DNA from: Eurosta solidaginis
Lineage: Eukaryota > Arthropoda > Insecta > Diptera > Tephritidae
NCBI RefSeq assembly: GCF_040869045.1
Contig: NC_090322.1
Span: forward strand, 178,512,672-178,576,671
Reading direction: 5' to 3'
Length of the DNA stretch: 64,000 nucleotides
The translations under genes and the position numbers were made by a program. Below the pieces are notes generated by a model. The model had not been told where the DNA came from. It searched no databases and saw only the letters and a program-made list of their open reading frames with translations. Positions 22,815-35,699 of this stretch are shown piece by piece. Position 1 is the stretch's first letter; each line of letters opens with the position of its first letter.

Positions 22815-23689
22815 TAATGTCTATACCTAAGTATACAAGTCAGTGTATTTTTTGCATGCATTTGCATTTACGTTCCTTCTTATCAACCATCAACATTCAA
22901 TTTTATTTTATTAACTAATTTTAACTAGTTTGCATGCTATTTTTTTTATATTTAATTTCTAAGCTAATTTTTGTTTAATTTTAGTACTTTTTAAATTCAC
23001 AACAGTTAACAGTTCTTTAGAAATGGTTCTTTCACTTTCGTTTTATCTCAATTTTGCTTAATCCATGCAACTTATTAGTTCAATATACATTTTTTTTGCT
23101 ATATCATTTTTTTCCATTTTTTTGTAATTTTTTTCATTTTCAATTGCAATTATAATAAAACATATTTTAATTTTTTTTTATTTTTTTGTATGTGCTTCGC
23201 AACAAACAAATTAGAGTGCTTTTCTTATATGTGTGAACATATGTATGTGTTGTGGTTTAGCTATAATTTTATATTGTGCATATGTGGAAATATATTAACT
23301 TATTCTTTTGTTTCGGTATGTGGGTGTGCTTGTGCGTGTATTGGTTGCGAGTTATATACATTTACATATACATACTCTATAAAACTGTTTCAGAGCAACA
23401 AAAACGTAAGCATTTGGTCTAAAAAGTATTAATTTTTATATTATTCACTCAATGTGTGCAAATATTTGTATTGCGGTTTCAGGTCGAATTTTTTGATTTT
23501 TTATGTTCTAAGAAAAAAGAATAAAAAAAAAACAGTTCTAAAAACTATTTCACTAAAACATACCTAGGTTGGGAAATATCAAAAGATTTAAGAAACGAAC
23601 TTAATTGCCTCTGTGTACTTAGTATCAGTGATGCCACATTCGCTGGATTTCGTTAGATTTTCCAACAAAAAATTTTGCTAAAAAAAATG

Positions 23690-25112
23690 GCGGAGAAGAT
23701 GGGTCACTTGTATCGCAAACCCTATAGGCACATTAGCTTAACATCATATCTGCTCCAAACCGTTGAGAAGCTGATAGATGGGTACATAAAGTCCAACATG
23801 GGTGAAAACCTGTTCTCCACAACATAAGATGCGTACACCAAAGGAAATCGGTAGATACGGTACAGCATAGGGTGTTTACAAACATAGAGAAAGCCCTGGA
23901 TCATAAGGAGTATACGTTAGGAATCTTCTAAGATATTGCCGGAGCTTTCAACAATGCATCTAAACGGGCGATTATGGATGGTCCTAATTACATTGAAGTA
24001 CATCTAGCTATAACCAGATGAATCGGTTGCATTTTAACCGTGCACAAAATATTTAGGAATCATTCTAGACAGTGAGTTGTCGTAGAAGATTAACGTAGGG
24101 GAGAAAGTGAAGAAGGCTTCGACGACACTCTATGCATGTTAAAGGACAGTGGGGGTGTACGTAGAATCTAAGAACAAAGAACATAGCGTTTACAAATGCA
24201 GCGAGATCCAGTGCCTTGGTTGACGCAAGATTGGCGCAAACCACAGAAGAGATGCTACATGTGAACACCAATGGTTCCAAAGTAATATAAAAAAGTAAAA
24301 TCTGCGGTATACTGTGCTGATCTGAAACAGATTCTGCAAGCTGCCACATCACTGTAGTGTTTTTCAGGCGGAAATAGTAGCCGCTATGAAAGCAGTAAAA
24401 ACACTGCAAGAAAACAGCTTGAACTACGTGATGTATATTGGAACGATTTTCCGTTATCCCTTGTCAAATTTGAACTACAGCCGTGCAGACCAAGGCCAAG
24501 CAGCAAATAAGGCAATAATCTCTCATAGCACAGTATCTGCAAGTGTTGTACGGTATAAGCAGTCCCTGAAAATAATCGTGTTAGGTAGAAGCTTACGTCT
24601 ATATTGGATCCCAAGGCATATGGGAATAGATGGGAAAGAAAAGGCGGATTAGCTAGCTAAAAAAGGCGCATCTCTCCATACTTACTCCCAAGATGTTCCA
24701 ATGAGATTAATAAAGGCAAGAGCTGTACACGGTCGACCAAGCGGAAAAGGCGTGAACGCAAGCGCGGGGCTGTAAACGGTCGAAAATCATGCGTAGGTCT
24801 TATAAACTTAGACTAACAAAGTTACTCCTATCATTAAATAGAGAGGACTGTATACTCATGACGGGCATCCGGATTGGAGACTGGCCTCTTGCGTAACATG
24901 GTTTTAAATTAGGCTGGGTCTGTAATAGCAGATGTAGAAACGATCGAGCACATTTTCTGCTCCTGCCACCTACGCACAGCTATCAGATCTGGAAGTAGCA
25001 AGTGGCAAAGGTTTTGTAGGACCTACTATTTGCCAAGAGAATGAATTTATTTTATAACATAGGTCATTCAGTGTATATGAGGTCCCCACGAAGTGTCCAG
25101 TTCAACCTAACC
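23690..25112 (+). mobile_element. LINE family B, decayed copy
   Basis: Begins with an RT block reading YRKPYRHISLTSYLLQTVEK across 23715-23775, then many frame breaks. The RNase H part reads HVNTNGSK, VFQAEIVAAMKAVKTL (with frame changes) and LRLYWIPRHMGIDGKEKAD followed by a stop at 24650. The 3' end GTCCAGTTCAACCTAACCTAAT at 25088 matches copies at 46985 and 50925. Same family as 45955 and 49300. Confidence 0.7.
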
Positions 25113-25458
25113 TAATCTAGCCACCTATATTTTATACTTCATTTGTGTTGTATTTAACATATAATCATCTTTGATAACATTTTGAAACTACTTGAATAAC
25201 TAGTTGGAGAGAAATTAGTTAAAATTTGATTCAAAGTCAAGTCCAAATGTCCTACCCGTCATTTTGGAAACCACCCCATACTCCTCTTAAAAAAAAAAAT
25301 AGCTAGAATTTATATGCATGTACGAGCAGGGCCGTCTTTAGCGATGGACGACCGAATGAGCCACAGCGCAGGGGCCCACGAAGCCCAAATACTAAGATGT
25401 AAGACATGTTTTCGAAGTGTGCAGGTGCCCTCACATCCTTAACCCGGCATTGTACATA

Positions 25459-25462
<4 letters not shown>

Positions 25463-25492
<30 letters not shown>
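25463..25492. repeat. (AT)15 microsatellite
   Basis: An uninterrupted AT dinucleotide run of 30 bases. The stretch 25115-26330 around it is AT-rich, with a poly-T of about 19 at 26078, and no gene was seen. Confidence 0.95.
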
Positions 25493-25495
<3 letters not shown>

Positions 25496-26334
25496 AAAGT
25501 ATATATGTATGCATACCAATGTTAAATATAAATATGTTATTGTTTTAGAATACCATGCTATTGCATTATTTGCTTTTGTATGTAGTTAGTATAGTGTTAA
25601 GGTTTATACAAATTTTTTGCTACTTAAGTTTAGTATTTAAATCTATTTTGTTTCTTATTTCTTTAAAGTTCATACATACATTAAGTACAAACATTCATTG
25701 CAAAAATTTGTTATAAATTCTTGTTTCTTTTCCAATAAATTATCAATTACATACATACAATCAGTTTTATTAACAAAGTTTTGGATTTGTTGTTTTTACA
25801 ATTTTTTTGTTTTTTTGTTTTTGCAACACAAATGGTCGTCATTTTTATTGTTGCGCGTATGTATTTAAATTGACATTTTTAAATTAAGTAACAGTACATT
25901 TTAGGTTTATTTTGCTAAAACTAATTTTATTCGTTTGCGTTCAGTATTTTTGTTTTATATTTTATAGATTACTATATACATCTCATTTCACTCAGTGATT
26001 ATTACTGATTATATTTTATAAATGCCTCTCGCTTGCACACTTACTACATATTTTGTGGGAGCCAATCAGATGTGTCTTTTTTTTTTTTTTTTTTTTATGA
26101 TGAATAAAATATACTTTTGTATTTTATTTATTTACATACATGTTCACTGAAAGAAAAGAACTTGTAAAATCAACCGAACCGCACAAATTTTTGATTCTGA
26201 ACTACTCGTTTAACAATCAAGTAAAAAGAAAAAATTCACCACGACCTTGTTAAAAAAATATGAATAAAAAATGTGTTTCTAAAGGTTTTGGAATACTGAT
26301 TTTTCCAGGCCTTGATCGCATAGCTTTGCTATGT

Positions 26335-26800
26335 TCACTAAAAATTTTTAACGTCACTCTAAGAAAACCAACGTTAACTGTTAAAATAACATATTTCGGT
26401 CAACATTACAATAACAGTGACTGTTGATATAACAGAGATTTCTGTGGTACTACAGACACGATAACAAAGATGTGAGTGCTGTGAGTGTAAGCTTCCCTCT
26501 AAAAATAGTGTTTGCATTTGCATAATATTGACAGTAGTTCGAAGTAGAAATTACTAATGAAATCTTTTAACAGAAAAATCAGTGAGGTTGGTTGATAATC
26601 TGCCATTCTTGCAAAATAGTGTTAACTTGAAAACAATATTTTTTCTTCTGTTGAAACCACCAAATATATTTGTTTTCTTGACAAAAAACTCGGTTGAATT
26701 AACCGTAAGGCGACACATTTTACTGATTTTTGGTAAACTCAAGAACAACAGACCTAATTTGTTATTTTTCGAACTTCCTTTCTTTTGGTGTTAAATGATC
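26335..26800 (+). repeat. Dispersed repeat family D, copy 1
   Basis: Matches, in inverted orientation, 30060-30430 and 15600-15780: TTAACAGAAA(A/T)ATCAG, CAAAATAGTGTTAACTTGAA-like and AACAGTGACTGTTGATAT-like blocks. About 450 bp, no coding signal. Probably an old DNA element; its ends were not resolved. Confidence 0.45.
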
Positions 26801-27044
26801 ATACTTTTCCAAATTATCATCTTCAGTGTAAGTTTTCAAAATATTACACTGAAAATGTAGAAATATAGAATAGAAGACGACCATAACCCGTTTGTCTTCA
26901 AAACAACTTTGGCAAAGGAGTTCAGAAAATTTTTGCTTATGTTATTGAAAAAAAAAAAAAATATAAAATTAAAATTATTAAAAATTTTATTCTGTGTCCC
27001 TAGTACCCACATTATATGTATATATTTTTTAAGGGTACATATTA

Positions 27045-27582
27045 GGGCGGGTCAAATTGTATGGGAAAAAAAACTTCAGGTGCACATCCAGTTTCTAAAT
27101 CTATGGGTCATACTGAGTAATATTGTCCATGGGACTATAGGTCTTAAATGAATTTCGAGCCTCCCTAATTTTGTTAGAAAATATTTTTTTTTTTTTAGAA
27201 AATTTTATTATTATTTTTGTTAGAAAATATTTCAGGTTATTTAAAAATTGAATTTGCAATATGGAAAAGTAAGATATTCGTCGATTTTTGCAACAAATTC
27301 GTCGATTTTCTCCAAAAAGAAGCGATAAAATGCAAAAAATAGTAGGAAAGCGCCCTATAGCGACGAATATTTTCTTTTTCATATTGCAAATTCAATTTTT
27401 AAATAGCCCAAAATATTTTCTAACAAAAATAATAATAAAAATTAAAAAAAAATTATTTTCTAACAAAATTAGGGAGCCTCGAAATTTATTTCAGACCTAT
27501 GGTCCCATGGGCAATATTACTCAGTATGACCCATAGATTCAGAAACTGGATGTGCCTTTTCAACAAAAAATTTTACCCACCC
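27045..27582. mobile_element. Fold-back element 2 (GGGCGGGT ends)
   Basis: Arms of about 230 bp, e.g. AGACCTA(T/A)GGTCCCATGG and TTTGTTAGAAAATATTT with their complements. Ends GGGCGGGTCAAAT and complement GGGTGGGTAAAAT, flanked by TA at 27043-27044 and 27583-27584. The loop holds CGTCGATTT repeats. Confidence 0.75.
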
Positions 27583-27734
27583 TAGTACATATACAGAAAT
27601 AACTGTAAATTTTCTTACAATAGAGAAAGTAAACAAAGAGAGGCCTTTACCTTTATCTTTGAAATATCCAAGCTACAAAGAATTTTAGCTTTTCTTCTAT
27701 TATGAAATAACAAATCGTACAACCAATTAATTAT

Positions 27735-28160
27735 CGACGCATTTGAAGTTAAGTTAGGTTGAGTTAGGAGGGTGTTGCGTAGGCATTTCCCACACTGTTC
27801 AAATATGGCCACAAGGACCTTGAGAGCTCGCAATCATCCCGGTTGGTCCACATCAAGACCATTGCCCTAATCTCATATAACACAGCGGTGATCATACCGA
27901 GATGCCCGCCTCGCTTATATCCATTTCAGAACCTTTCCTGGCCATTTCATCTGCAAATTAATTCACTTCAATATCGCTGCGCTCTGTGACTCAGCACCCA
28001 GCAAAGGGTGATATTTAGGTGCCTTATGGATGCACCTCTGCACCATATTCGACTTTATCACGTTGGATTCGAATGTCTTTAAGGCGGTCTGGGCTTTTTG
28101 ATAAATTTTATTTTGAACATGTTGACAGCAATGAAGCTTGTATTGTTGCCCAAGAGAACA
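27735..28160 (-). mobile_element. LINE family A, 3' fragment with RNase H remnant
   Basis: Minus-strand relative of 16393-18335. From 28100 it reads ALKTFESNVIKSNMVQRC, then NITLCWVL, FADEMARKGSEMDISEAG, NRDDCELSRSLWPYLN, aligning with the RNase H end and the part after it. About 450 bp between SLWPYLN and the tail is deleted. It ends in the complement of CCTAACTCAACCTAAC at 27740-27775. Confidence 0.7.
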
Positions 28161-28524
28161 TTACATAAAATATTATTTTCAATTTGGTCAGTTTTTGATT
28201 TTGTCAAAGCAAACTTCCGGTAACCATATGAACTCTTTCAGTTCAATCTAACCAGCTCAACCTAACTCAGAAATAGCTGCTGCTATATCGAACACATAAA
28301 TTTACACTAGGGATGTTACGTTGTCACGGTTCCCATGCTAAAATTCCGGAACTGCCGTTTGATTTAGGCTTACATTGGGCTCTCAATCATTTTTGAATAA
28401 CTAAATTTGTTGCCTAATGAAAAGTCTCTCAAAAAATTACGATTTTCTAAGATATCGATCTACGCACCACCCAGCGAATCACACTTTCAATTTTAGATCT
28501 GTAGCTGACTGGCTGAATCACTCA

Positions 28525-29037
28525 TGTCAATAAATGCCACTTTGGATTAGGTAGGCAATTGAAAAGTAAAGTCCTCTCTCGGCAAACGAAAATCATACTC
28601 TACAAGTCACTTATCGTACCTATCCTGCTATATGGTGCAGAAGCATGGACCATGACAACATCAGATGAAGCGGCTCTGGGAGTGTTCGAGAGAAAATATC
28701 TTCGAAAAATTTATGGACCTCTACGCGTTGGAGATGGCGTGTACCGAAGAAGATTTAACGATCAGCTGTACGAGCTCTACGTAGACATCAACATAGTCTA
28801 GCTAATTAAAACGCAGCGGCTGCGCTGGCTCTGTCATGTTATGCGAATAAGAGATGACGCTCCGACGAAGAGTGTTTTTATCGGAACCCGCCTATGGAAA
28901 CAGAGGTAGAGGGCGGTCTCCACTCCGCTGGAAGGACCAGGTAGATACCGATTTAAGGCGGGTGGCAGAGAGAATAAGCGACTGGCGTGCCTTGCTGGAC
29001 GGCCATAACCGTTTAATCGGTTAAGTGCCAATTAAAT
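28525..29037 (+). mobile_element. RTE-type LINE, 5'-truncated
   Basis: Reads KSKVLSRQTKIILYKSLIVP then LLYGAEAWTMTTSDEAALGV, RKIYGPLRVGDG and RRRFNDQLYELYVDINIV. A stop (TAG at 28798) and frameshifts break the end. It closes with the family 3' terminus CCAATTAAATAA near 29027. This is the C-terminal part of the RTE reverse-transcriptase ORF; the catalytic domain is absent, as is usual for 5'-truncated insertions. 29040-30060 shows nothing recognisable. Confidence 0.8.
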
Positions 29038-30059
29038 AAGCTGACCGTGTAGTTATTTATAAATCGATCACAAGATTTCAAATATGGTACGCATTTTCTA
29101 ATTATCTCAAATCTTGCGCCACCTAGTGGAAATTTTGTCTTCCTTTAATGCATTGTCACGACGTCAAGAACAATGTGAAAGATTTCTAGTTGCTAGCTCA
29201 ATGAGAAGTTACTTCAAAATCGAACACGCGATTCCACATACTTTGTACGCTCTGTATCCCGAACCTTGCCTCATCTATTCGAATTTTTTCCCCATTCTAG
29301 TAAAACTCTAAATTATGTTCCAAGTTTCGGGACCTTACGTTATAGGCAAGTTTCTCAAAGTTCAAATTCGATCGAGTTTTTTAAATATCACGATCGCGGC
29401 GTAACCTAGCGGCAGTTTTCCACACATGTTGCATTGTCACACAGTTCTAAAGCATGTTCCAAGTTTCAAGATTGTAGCTCTATTGAAAGTTAATACAAAG
29501 GAAGTAAAATACATTTGTCCCTCGCCATTGATTGGTACTTAACTGTTTATCAGATTTGACGTTAGTCAACCTTGCTTTGCGATAATTGATGTGAACAGGG
29601 AATACCAATTGAACATCAAAGGAGATCAGTTTTCATTTACCTATGTTTTCCAACTCAATGGAGGTGTGCTCCTCTCTCTGATTCCAAGCGCGTAAGTGTC
29701 GTTAGGAATACTTTCTGAAACAGATGTCTCCGCCAATTCGTATAACATTTCCAAGAGTCAGCAAAGCGTGGTTTTTATTCATCGAGAGTGGATTTTACTT
29801 CTCAGTCCAAAGTTATACCTGTTGTCAAGAATAGTTTTTTTTTCATTCCTGGACTGATATGCGAATTTACAGCTGTCAGAAGTGACGCGGCTGCCCAGGC
29901 GCAAGTGCCGTTAGACTTTTTAATAACAGCAACTATTTTTCCCTACCTTCGTTCACCGCAAGACCTTCTTTATTTGTAAGCTGTTATCATAGTTGCAGCT
30001 AATAAGGTTTAGATCTTTTCCAAGAATTATATTTTTGAAGATCAGGCATTGTCTGAAAG

Positions 30060-30430
30060 CTCGTTTGGTTTCGAGTTGCTCGGTTAATTCAACCTATTTT
30101 TTTTTTGTTAACAGCATATTGTTATTAAGTCATTACAATAGAATAAAAACGGTTGGATTCAAGTTAATACAATTCTGTAAAAACGACGAAATCACAATCA
30201 ATCTAACTGATATTTCTGTTAAAAGTACTGATTACATTGGTAATTTCAACAGCGAACAACACTCAGTTTCACGCTAATTTTAAAGAGAAATTTACGTACA
30301 CAGCGCTCAGTACTGTTTTCTTATGACCATGATTTCGCAACAGTATATGTCATATCAACTGCAATTTTACTGTTATTCTAATGTTTTTTGAACAACTTTC
30401 GTGTGTATTCTAAGGGTGATTGTTAATTTA
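30060..30430 (-). repeat. Dispersed repeat family D, copy 2
   Basis: Minus-strand copy of 26335-26800. It reads a chance 94-codon frame on the plus strand, which I do not take as a gene. 30431-31590 after it shows nothing but AT-rich DNA and the poly-G tract. Confidence 0.45.
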
Positions 30431-31240
30431 ACAGAGCTATAGCTTATATATAATGCTTTTTTTTTCTTGATTTGACTGTTGAAACAGGTAATTGAGAGTC
30501 AATAATTCGTGCTAAGTTGCTTCAACAACTACTTGCGATGGATAGAAATTTACAGAAATATTCATTGATGTGACCAACTTTTTTTTTTATGCTAGTGCAA
30601 AAAATTTTTTAAAAGATCGTAATATGACGAACCATTGAATTTGAAAAATAAACAAAACAACATTGGTGTCTCAAAGGTAGTGAAAAACGCAAACCAGTCT
30701 CTCAGTGGCACCTATTCAAGAACCGAAAGGAAAATCTCAGAAGATATTATGAAGGACGTCCTTCAGCGAAAAGTAAAATAAAAGAAATGAAAAGGAATGA
30801 TGTCGTATCTGACAGTTGTTTTGGCCTTTTAAGGTTTTCTTTTGAATTCATCCGCACAACAACATTATTTAACTAAATTTCGTTCCCACAATTTCAATTT
30901 ATGTTTTTTTACGAGATATTTCATGTACGTACATGTGATTCACTAATTTAGAAGGAGTCTTTAAGTTCTTTTCCTTTCCTTTGAATTCCATTTGCATTCC
31001 CTAACTACAATCAAGGTATCTATGTACATAAGGATGTGTGAGTGCGTATGTATGAACGTATTTACAACGCGATGTTAGAAATATAATGAAGCTTAATTGT
31101 AATTGGCGAATAAGTACGATTGGTATGTACACACAATTGTATGCTAATAAACTGATTTTTGCATGTACACAGATATAGTACATTAATGGGTTGTATGAGT
31201 GTATGTGTGCATAATTAGGAGTGAATGGGAGATGGCAGTT

Positions 31241-31261
31241 GGGGGGGGGGGGGGGGGGGGG
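31241..31261 (+). repeat. Run of 21 G
   Basis: An uninterrupted homopolymer of 21 guanines in AT-rich DNA. It creates a Pro-rich chance frame on the minus strand. Confidence 0.95.
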
Positions 31262-31594
31262 TTTGAACTGGTTAAGTTCATATCTATGTATGTATATGTT
31301 CCTTTGATTAAGCGCATAACACAAAATTACTTTGCTTGCTCTCTTTTGGTTGTTTATTAAAATTCTTTTTTTCGAATTTTGCTTTATGCTAAGCAAAATT
31401 TAGTTGAGCTCTTTTTAGCCAGTGAATGTTTAGCTAGAATCTACAAAGAGGCGTGATCAACTTAAATGGAGACATGAATTTTAGTTACAAAATGTTTTTC
31501 TTGTTGTTGTGCGACGATATGTGTACACATACACTACGCGACAAAACAAATGATGCGCTGATTTAGAATCAGGGAGCGGAACAGTTATGAGTTA

Positions 31595-33760
31595 CAGTGG
31601 AGTCTGGGTATAGTGAACCCCCGGTATAATGAACACCTCGATATAGTGAACGCTTAAAAATTTACATTGAGTACTGTAAATAGCGAACTATAGAAAACTC
31701 GAAATAGTGGACAAAGGTTTAAACGCAACGGCAAGCATAAACTGTTAAAAAAAAAACTTAAACAGAAATAAAGTCGTGTATTCCCCGAAATTTCTCATTT
31801 TATGTTTCTATTGGAAAAGCTGCTGCTATGTATTTGGTGCCAGTCTTTATTTGTCTCTTGTCGGGTGCAAAATGCTTCTGAGTGAATGTGTACTGTTTTA
31901 TCTGTTTTTAAAAGTGTGTATGTGCTAATAAATTAAGTGTTATCATACCTGTGAGGAAATTCCTTCCATTAAATCAAATATTTGAAATTGCTCAAAAACT
32001 CGAGAAAGGTGCTAGTGTTTCATCCTTAGCAAAGATTTATAGTGTGGCCAAATCAACAGTTTCGGGAATAAAAAAATGCTCGTAGTGTTATATCCTACGA
32101 GGCAGTCGGAGCATCTAAAAGGAAGACTCCCGCATGGAGAAGATGTTATACAAGTGGTTTATAGCTCAACGAAACAAAAATTGTCCAGTTACTGGCGAAA
32201 TGCTTAAGAAAAAAGCAAAGAAGCTGCACGCTGACTTTAAGGAAAAAGAAGGTAGCTTTCATGCCAGCGCCGGTTGGTCATCTGGATTTAAAACTCGCAT
32301 TGTAATATGACTTTTAAAAGTGTGTGGCGAGAAACTTTCATCGGATATCCAGGCAACTATTCTCTTTAAGCATAAACTTAGAAACATTATTTACGAATTG
32401 AAGCTTTGCGATGACCAAGTATATAACGCAGACGAGACCGGCTTGTTTTGGAAAATGCTTCCTGAAAGAACGAATGGTAGCCAAACAGAAGAAACAGCTC
32501 TGGCGAGAAAAGAAGAAAAGGTCAGAATTACTTTTCTTGCATGTACAAATGCAACTGGTCAACATAAAGTCAAACCGTTAATAATTGGGCATGCCAAGAA
32601 ACCGCGCTCTTTTAAGGCGTATGACATCCCGGTATACTATCGGAACTCTCAGAATGCATGGATGACTGCCAACATTTTCAGAGAATGGTTTCACCATTAC
32701 TTCGTCCCTTAGGTACATTTATAATGCAACTCTCGACAGTTTTGCAGAGTATTTATTCGTTTTTAATTGATATTAGGTTCAAAAGTATTTACTACAGAAA
32801 GGATTACCACCCAAAGCAATCCTTTTGCTTGATAACGCCCCTTGCCATCCACCAGAAGATGAACTTAAAACTGCTGATGGATCCATATTCGTGATTTATA
32901 TGCCTCCAAATGTAACTCCTTTAATTCAGCCTATGGATCAAAATGTGATTCGCTTAACTAAGCTGTATTACAAAAAGCATCTCCTGCTTTTAGCTGTACG
33001 AAAGGATGACATCACACAATTTCTTAAATATTTAACTTTAAAGGATGCTGTATCATTTTTATGCTTGCTTGGAATCAGCTGCAGGAAAATGTAATAGTAA
33101 AATGTTGGAAATTTTTTATATAATGCTTAAATACTACAGAAGAAAATGAAAGCGGGGATGAAGACGATGATATTCCTTTGAGTTTACTTCGCCAAAAGAT
33201 ATTGTAGGGAAAATGTAAAGAAGTTCATGATATACAGGGGCTGCTGTAAATTGTATTACCGGAGGTAATTTTATTCACCCTCTTGACAAGCACCTGTTAA
33301 TTAAGTTTGTATGTGAACATTATTAGTTTTAGGAAACCTACACTGAACAAGATACTGAGAAGTGGAATTCAATCCAAGTTGACTAAGAAATTGATTTAGA
33401 TAATTATGCCATGGATACTGAAGAATCTGGTGATGACAGCCAAGGCGAAGGACAGACCGGAAATTCAATAAAAGCTACTGAAGTCATTAAAAGCTTCGAT
33501 ATAGCTATCGCATGGGCTGAAGCTAACACCACTGACTATGCTGGCATAATAGTACTGAAAAGTCTACGCGAAAAAGCGGTCCAAAAGTCAATTTCCAAAC
33601 ACAAAAAGCAAACATCTATTCGTAAATTCTTTCAAAATAAATAATCTGTTTTGTTTACATAAACAAACATGAATTTAAAGCTAATAAACCAAGTTAAAGA
33701 AAATGTCAACCTTAATATAGTGAACAACCTGGATACTGTGAACATTAAAAAAATTATCAA
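31595..33760 (+). mobile_element. pogo/Tigger-type DNA transposon, inactivated
   Basis: Starts CAGTGGAGTCTGGG after a TA (31593-31594), with subterminal TATAGTGAAC motifs at 31610, 31650 and 33718. In order it encodes an N-terminal helix-turn-helix (FEIAQKLEKGASVSSLAKIY, 31979-32038), a CENP-B-type second DNA-binding part (WFIAQRNKNCPVTGEMLKKK, 32157-32216), and the DDE domain: VYNADETG (D at 32431), LDNAPCH (D at 32831) and IQPMDQNVI (D at 32936). The last two acidic residues are 35 apart. A C-terminal tail ends SIRKFFQNK at 33641. Stops and frame changes occur near 32078, 32710 and 33090, so no full transposase can be made. The expected inverted right end is not visible. Confidence 0.8.
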
Positions 33761-33779
33761 GAGTTATAATGCTTGACCG

Positions 33780-35690
33780 AAAGAGATGACTCATTTTCTC
33801 CTGTTTTTTTTTTTTAATCAAAATTAATTTTGGTTTAAATATGACTAATAACTTAAAAAACTTTAGTTATTAAACCAAAAACAATTTAGTGATAACTTTT
33901 GGCAAATTTTTATTTTTTATTCAATTTTGTATTTAAAAAAATGTGAAAACGTAAAAAAAATATATTTAAAAAATATGCATTGAAAACATTCGGAATTTCA
34001 ATTTTTACTTCTTAGCTTAACAAAAGAAAATGAAGTCACACAAAAAGGAGCACTAATTTAAGTCACTAAAAATAATTACATATTTAATTAAAACAAAATA
34101 ATAAATTTTTATTTTTTAACAAAAAAAAAAAAAAAAAAAACCAAAAAACACTTACATTTTTTACAAAGATTAAAATAAATTTGGAGTTTATATGTTTATA
34201 TATAAGCAAAAAAAAAAATAGTAAACATTTGAATTCACTTAAATTTTTGACCAAAAATTTAATTACATTCGCAATTCTTATTTTTGAGCAAAAAAAAAAT
34301 ATCAAATCACTTAAATATGTGTGCAAAAATTAAATTAGAATTCTAGTTAATATTTGAAATGTTTTTATTTTTTAACAAAAAAGTCTTAAATCATCTAATT
34401 TTTTGACAAAAGATTAAATTGACACTCGGAATTTTAATTTTAGTTTTTTAACAAAACAAATATCAATACACTTAAATGTTTGCCAAGGATAAAATTTACA
34501 TTCATTTGATTCAAATTCGCAAAATTTTTTGATTCACAATTGGCATTTTTATTTTAATTTTTTAACCGAAAAAAAATTTTCTAAAAATTTAAACACACTC
34601 GGAACCCTTATCTTTTATTAAAAAAAATTTATAACTTTAATTATTGAACGAAAATTAAATTAACTCACAGAATTTTCAGTTTAATAATTTACCAAAAAAA
34701 ATAAAAATTTAATTCACTTAAACATTTGACCAAAAATTATGTTACACTCGTAATTTCTATTTTCTATTTGTTAACAAAAAAAAATTTCAACTTACTTAAA
34801 TTTTTGATCAAATAATAAATTCACTGTTCGAATTTTTATTTTAATTTTTTAACAGAAAAAATTTAAGACACTTAAATTTGTGAAAAAAAATTGTTTGTCA
34901 AAACTTCAAATACATTCGGAATGCTTATTTTTATTTCTAAACAAAAAAAAAAAAGAAAAAATCTCAAATCACTTAAAATTTGTGACTTAAAATTAAATTA
35001 ACCGCTTGTATTTTTATTTAAATTTTTTTGTAGAAAAAATTTAAGATTTCTAAATATTTTACACTCGCAGTCCTTGTTTATTATATTGAATAACAAAAAA
35101 AAAAAAAGGAAAAAATCTCCAATCACGTAAAGCTTTTACCAAAACTTAAATTAACACTCAGAATTTTTATTTTTACATTTTTACTAAGCATAATTTTTTA
35201 TTTTTATAATTTATCACAAAAAAAAAAATAATAATAATTTACTTCAATTTTTGACCAGAAATTAAGGCAATGCTCGGAAATTTAATTTTTTAACAAAAGA
35301 AAAAAACAAACGAAAAAATGCCTCAAATCACTTAGATTTTGACCAAATGAAAATTTTAGATTTTAAAACAACAAATAAATTAACTCTGGGAATTTATGTT
35401 TTAATTTTTAAGATAAAAGAATGAAGTCACTGAAATTGTTTAAAAATAAATTAAAATACATTCGGAATTCTAATTTTTATTATTCAACGAAAAAGGAAAA
35501 TACAAATCTGAAATCACTTAAATTTTTGACTAAAACTGAAATCAATACTCGGATTTGTTATTTTTTTATTTGAACAAAAAAAGGCCTCTAATTTGTTGAC
35601 CAAATTAAATTAACAATCAGAATGTTTATTTTAATATATAAACCCTCAGAATTCTTATTTCTTAACAAACAAAGAAAAAAAAGGATTAAA
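33780..35690. repeat. Degenerate AT-rich tandem array
   Basis: A phrase like ACACTCGGAATTTTTATTTT, then poly-A, then CAAATCACTTAAATTTTTGAC recurs about 12 times (e.g. 33990, 34423, 34607, 34745, 34915, 35074, 35155, 35270, 35459, 35550, 35621). Spacing is uneven, roughly 70 to 190. The units have diverged strongly and vary in their A and T runs. No coding. Confidence 0.6.
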
Positions 35691-35699
35691 AAATGGTAC

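Noticed and set aside
24065..24409. 114-codon minus-strand frame
   Set aside because: It is antisense to the decayed family-B LINE at 23690-25112, so it is a shadow.
31001..31396. 131-codon minus-strand frame with a Pro run
   Set aside because: The Pro run is the complement of the poly-G tract, and the rest has no recognisable feature.
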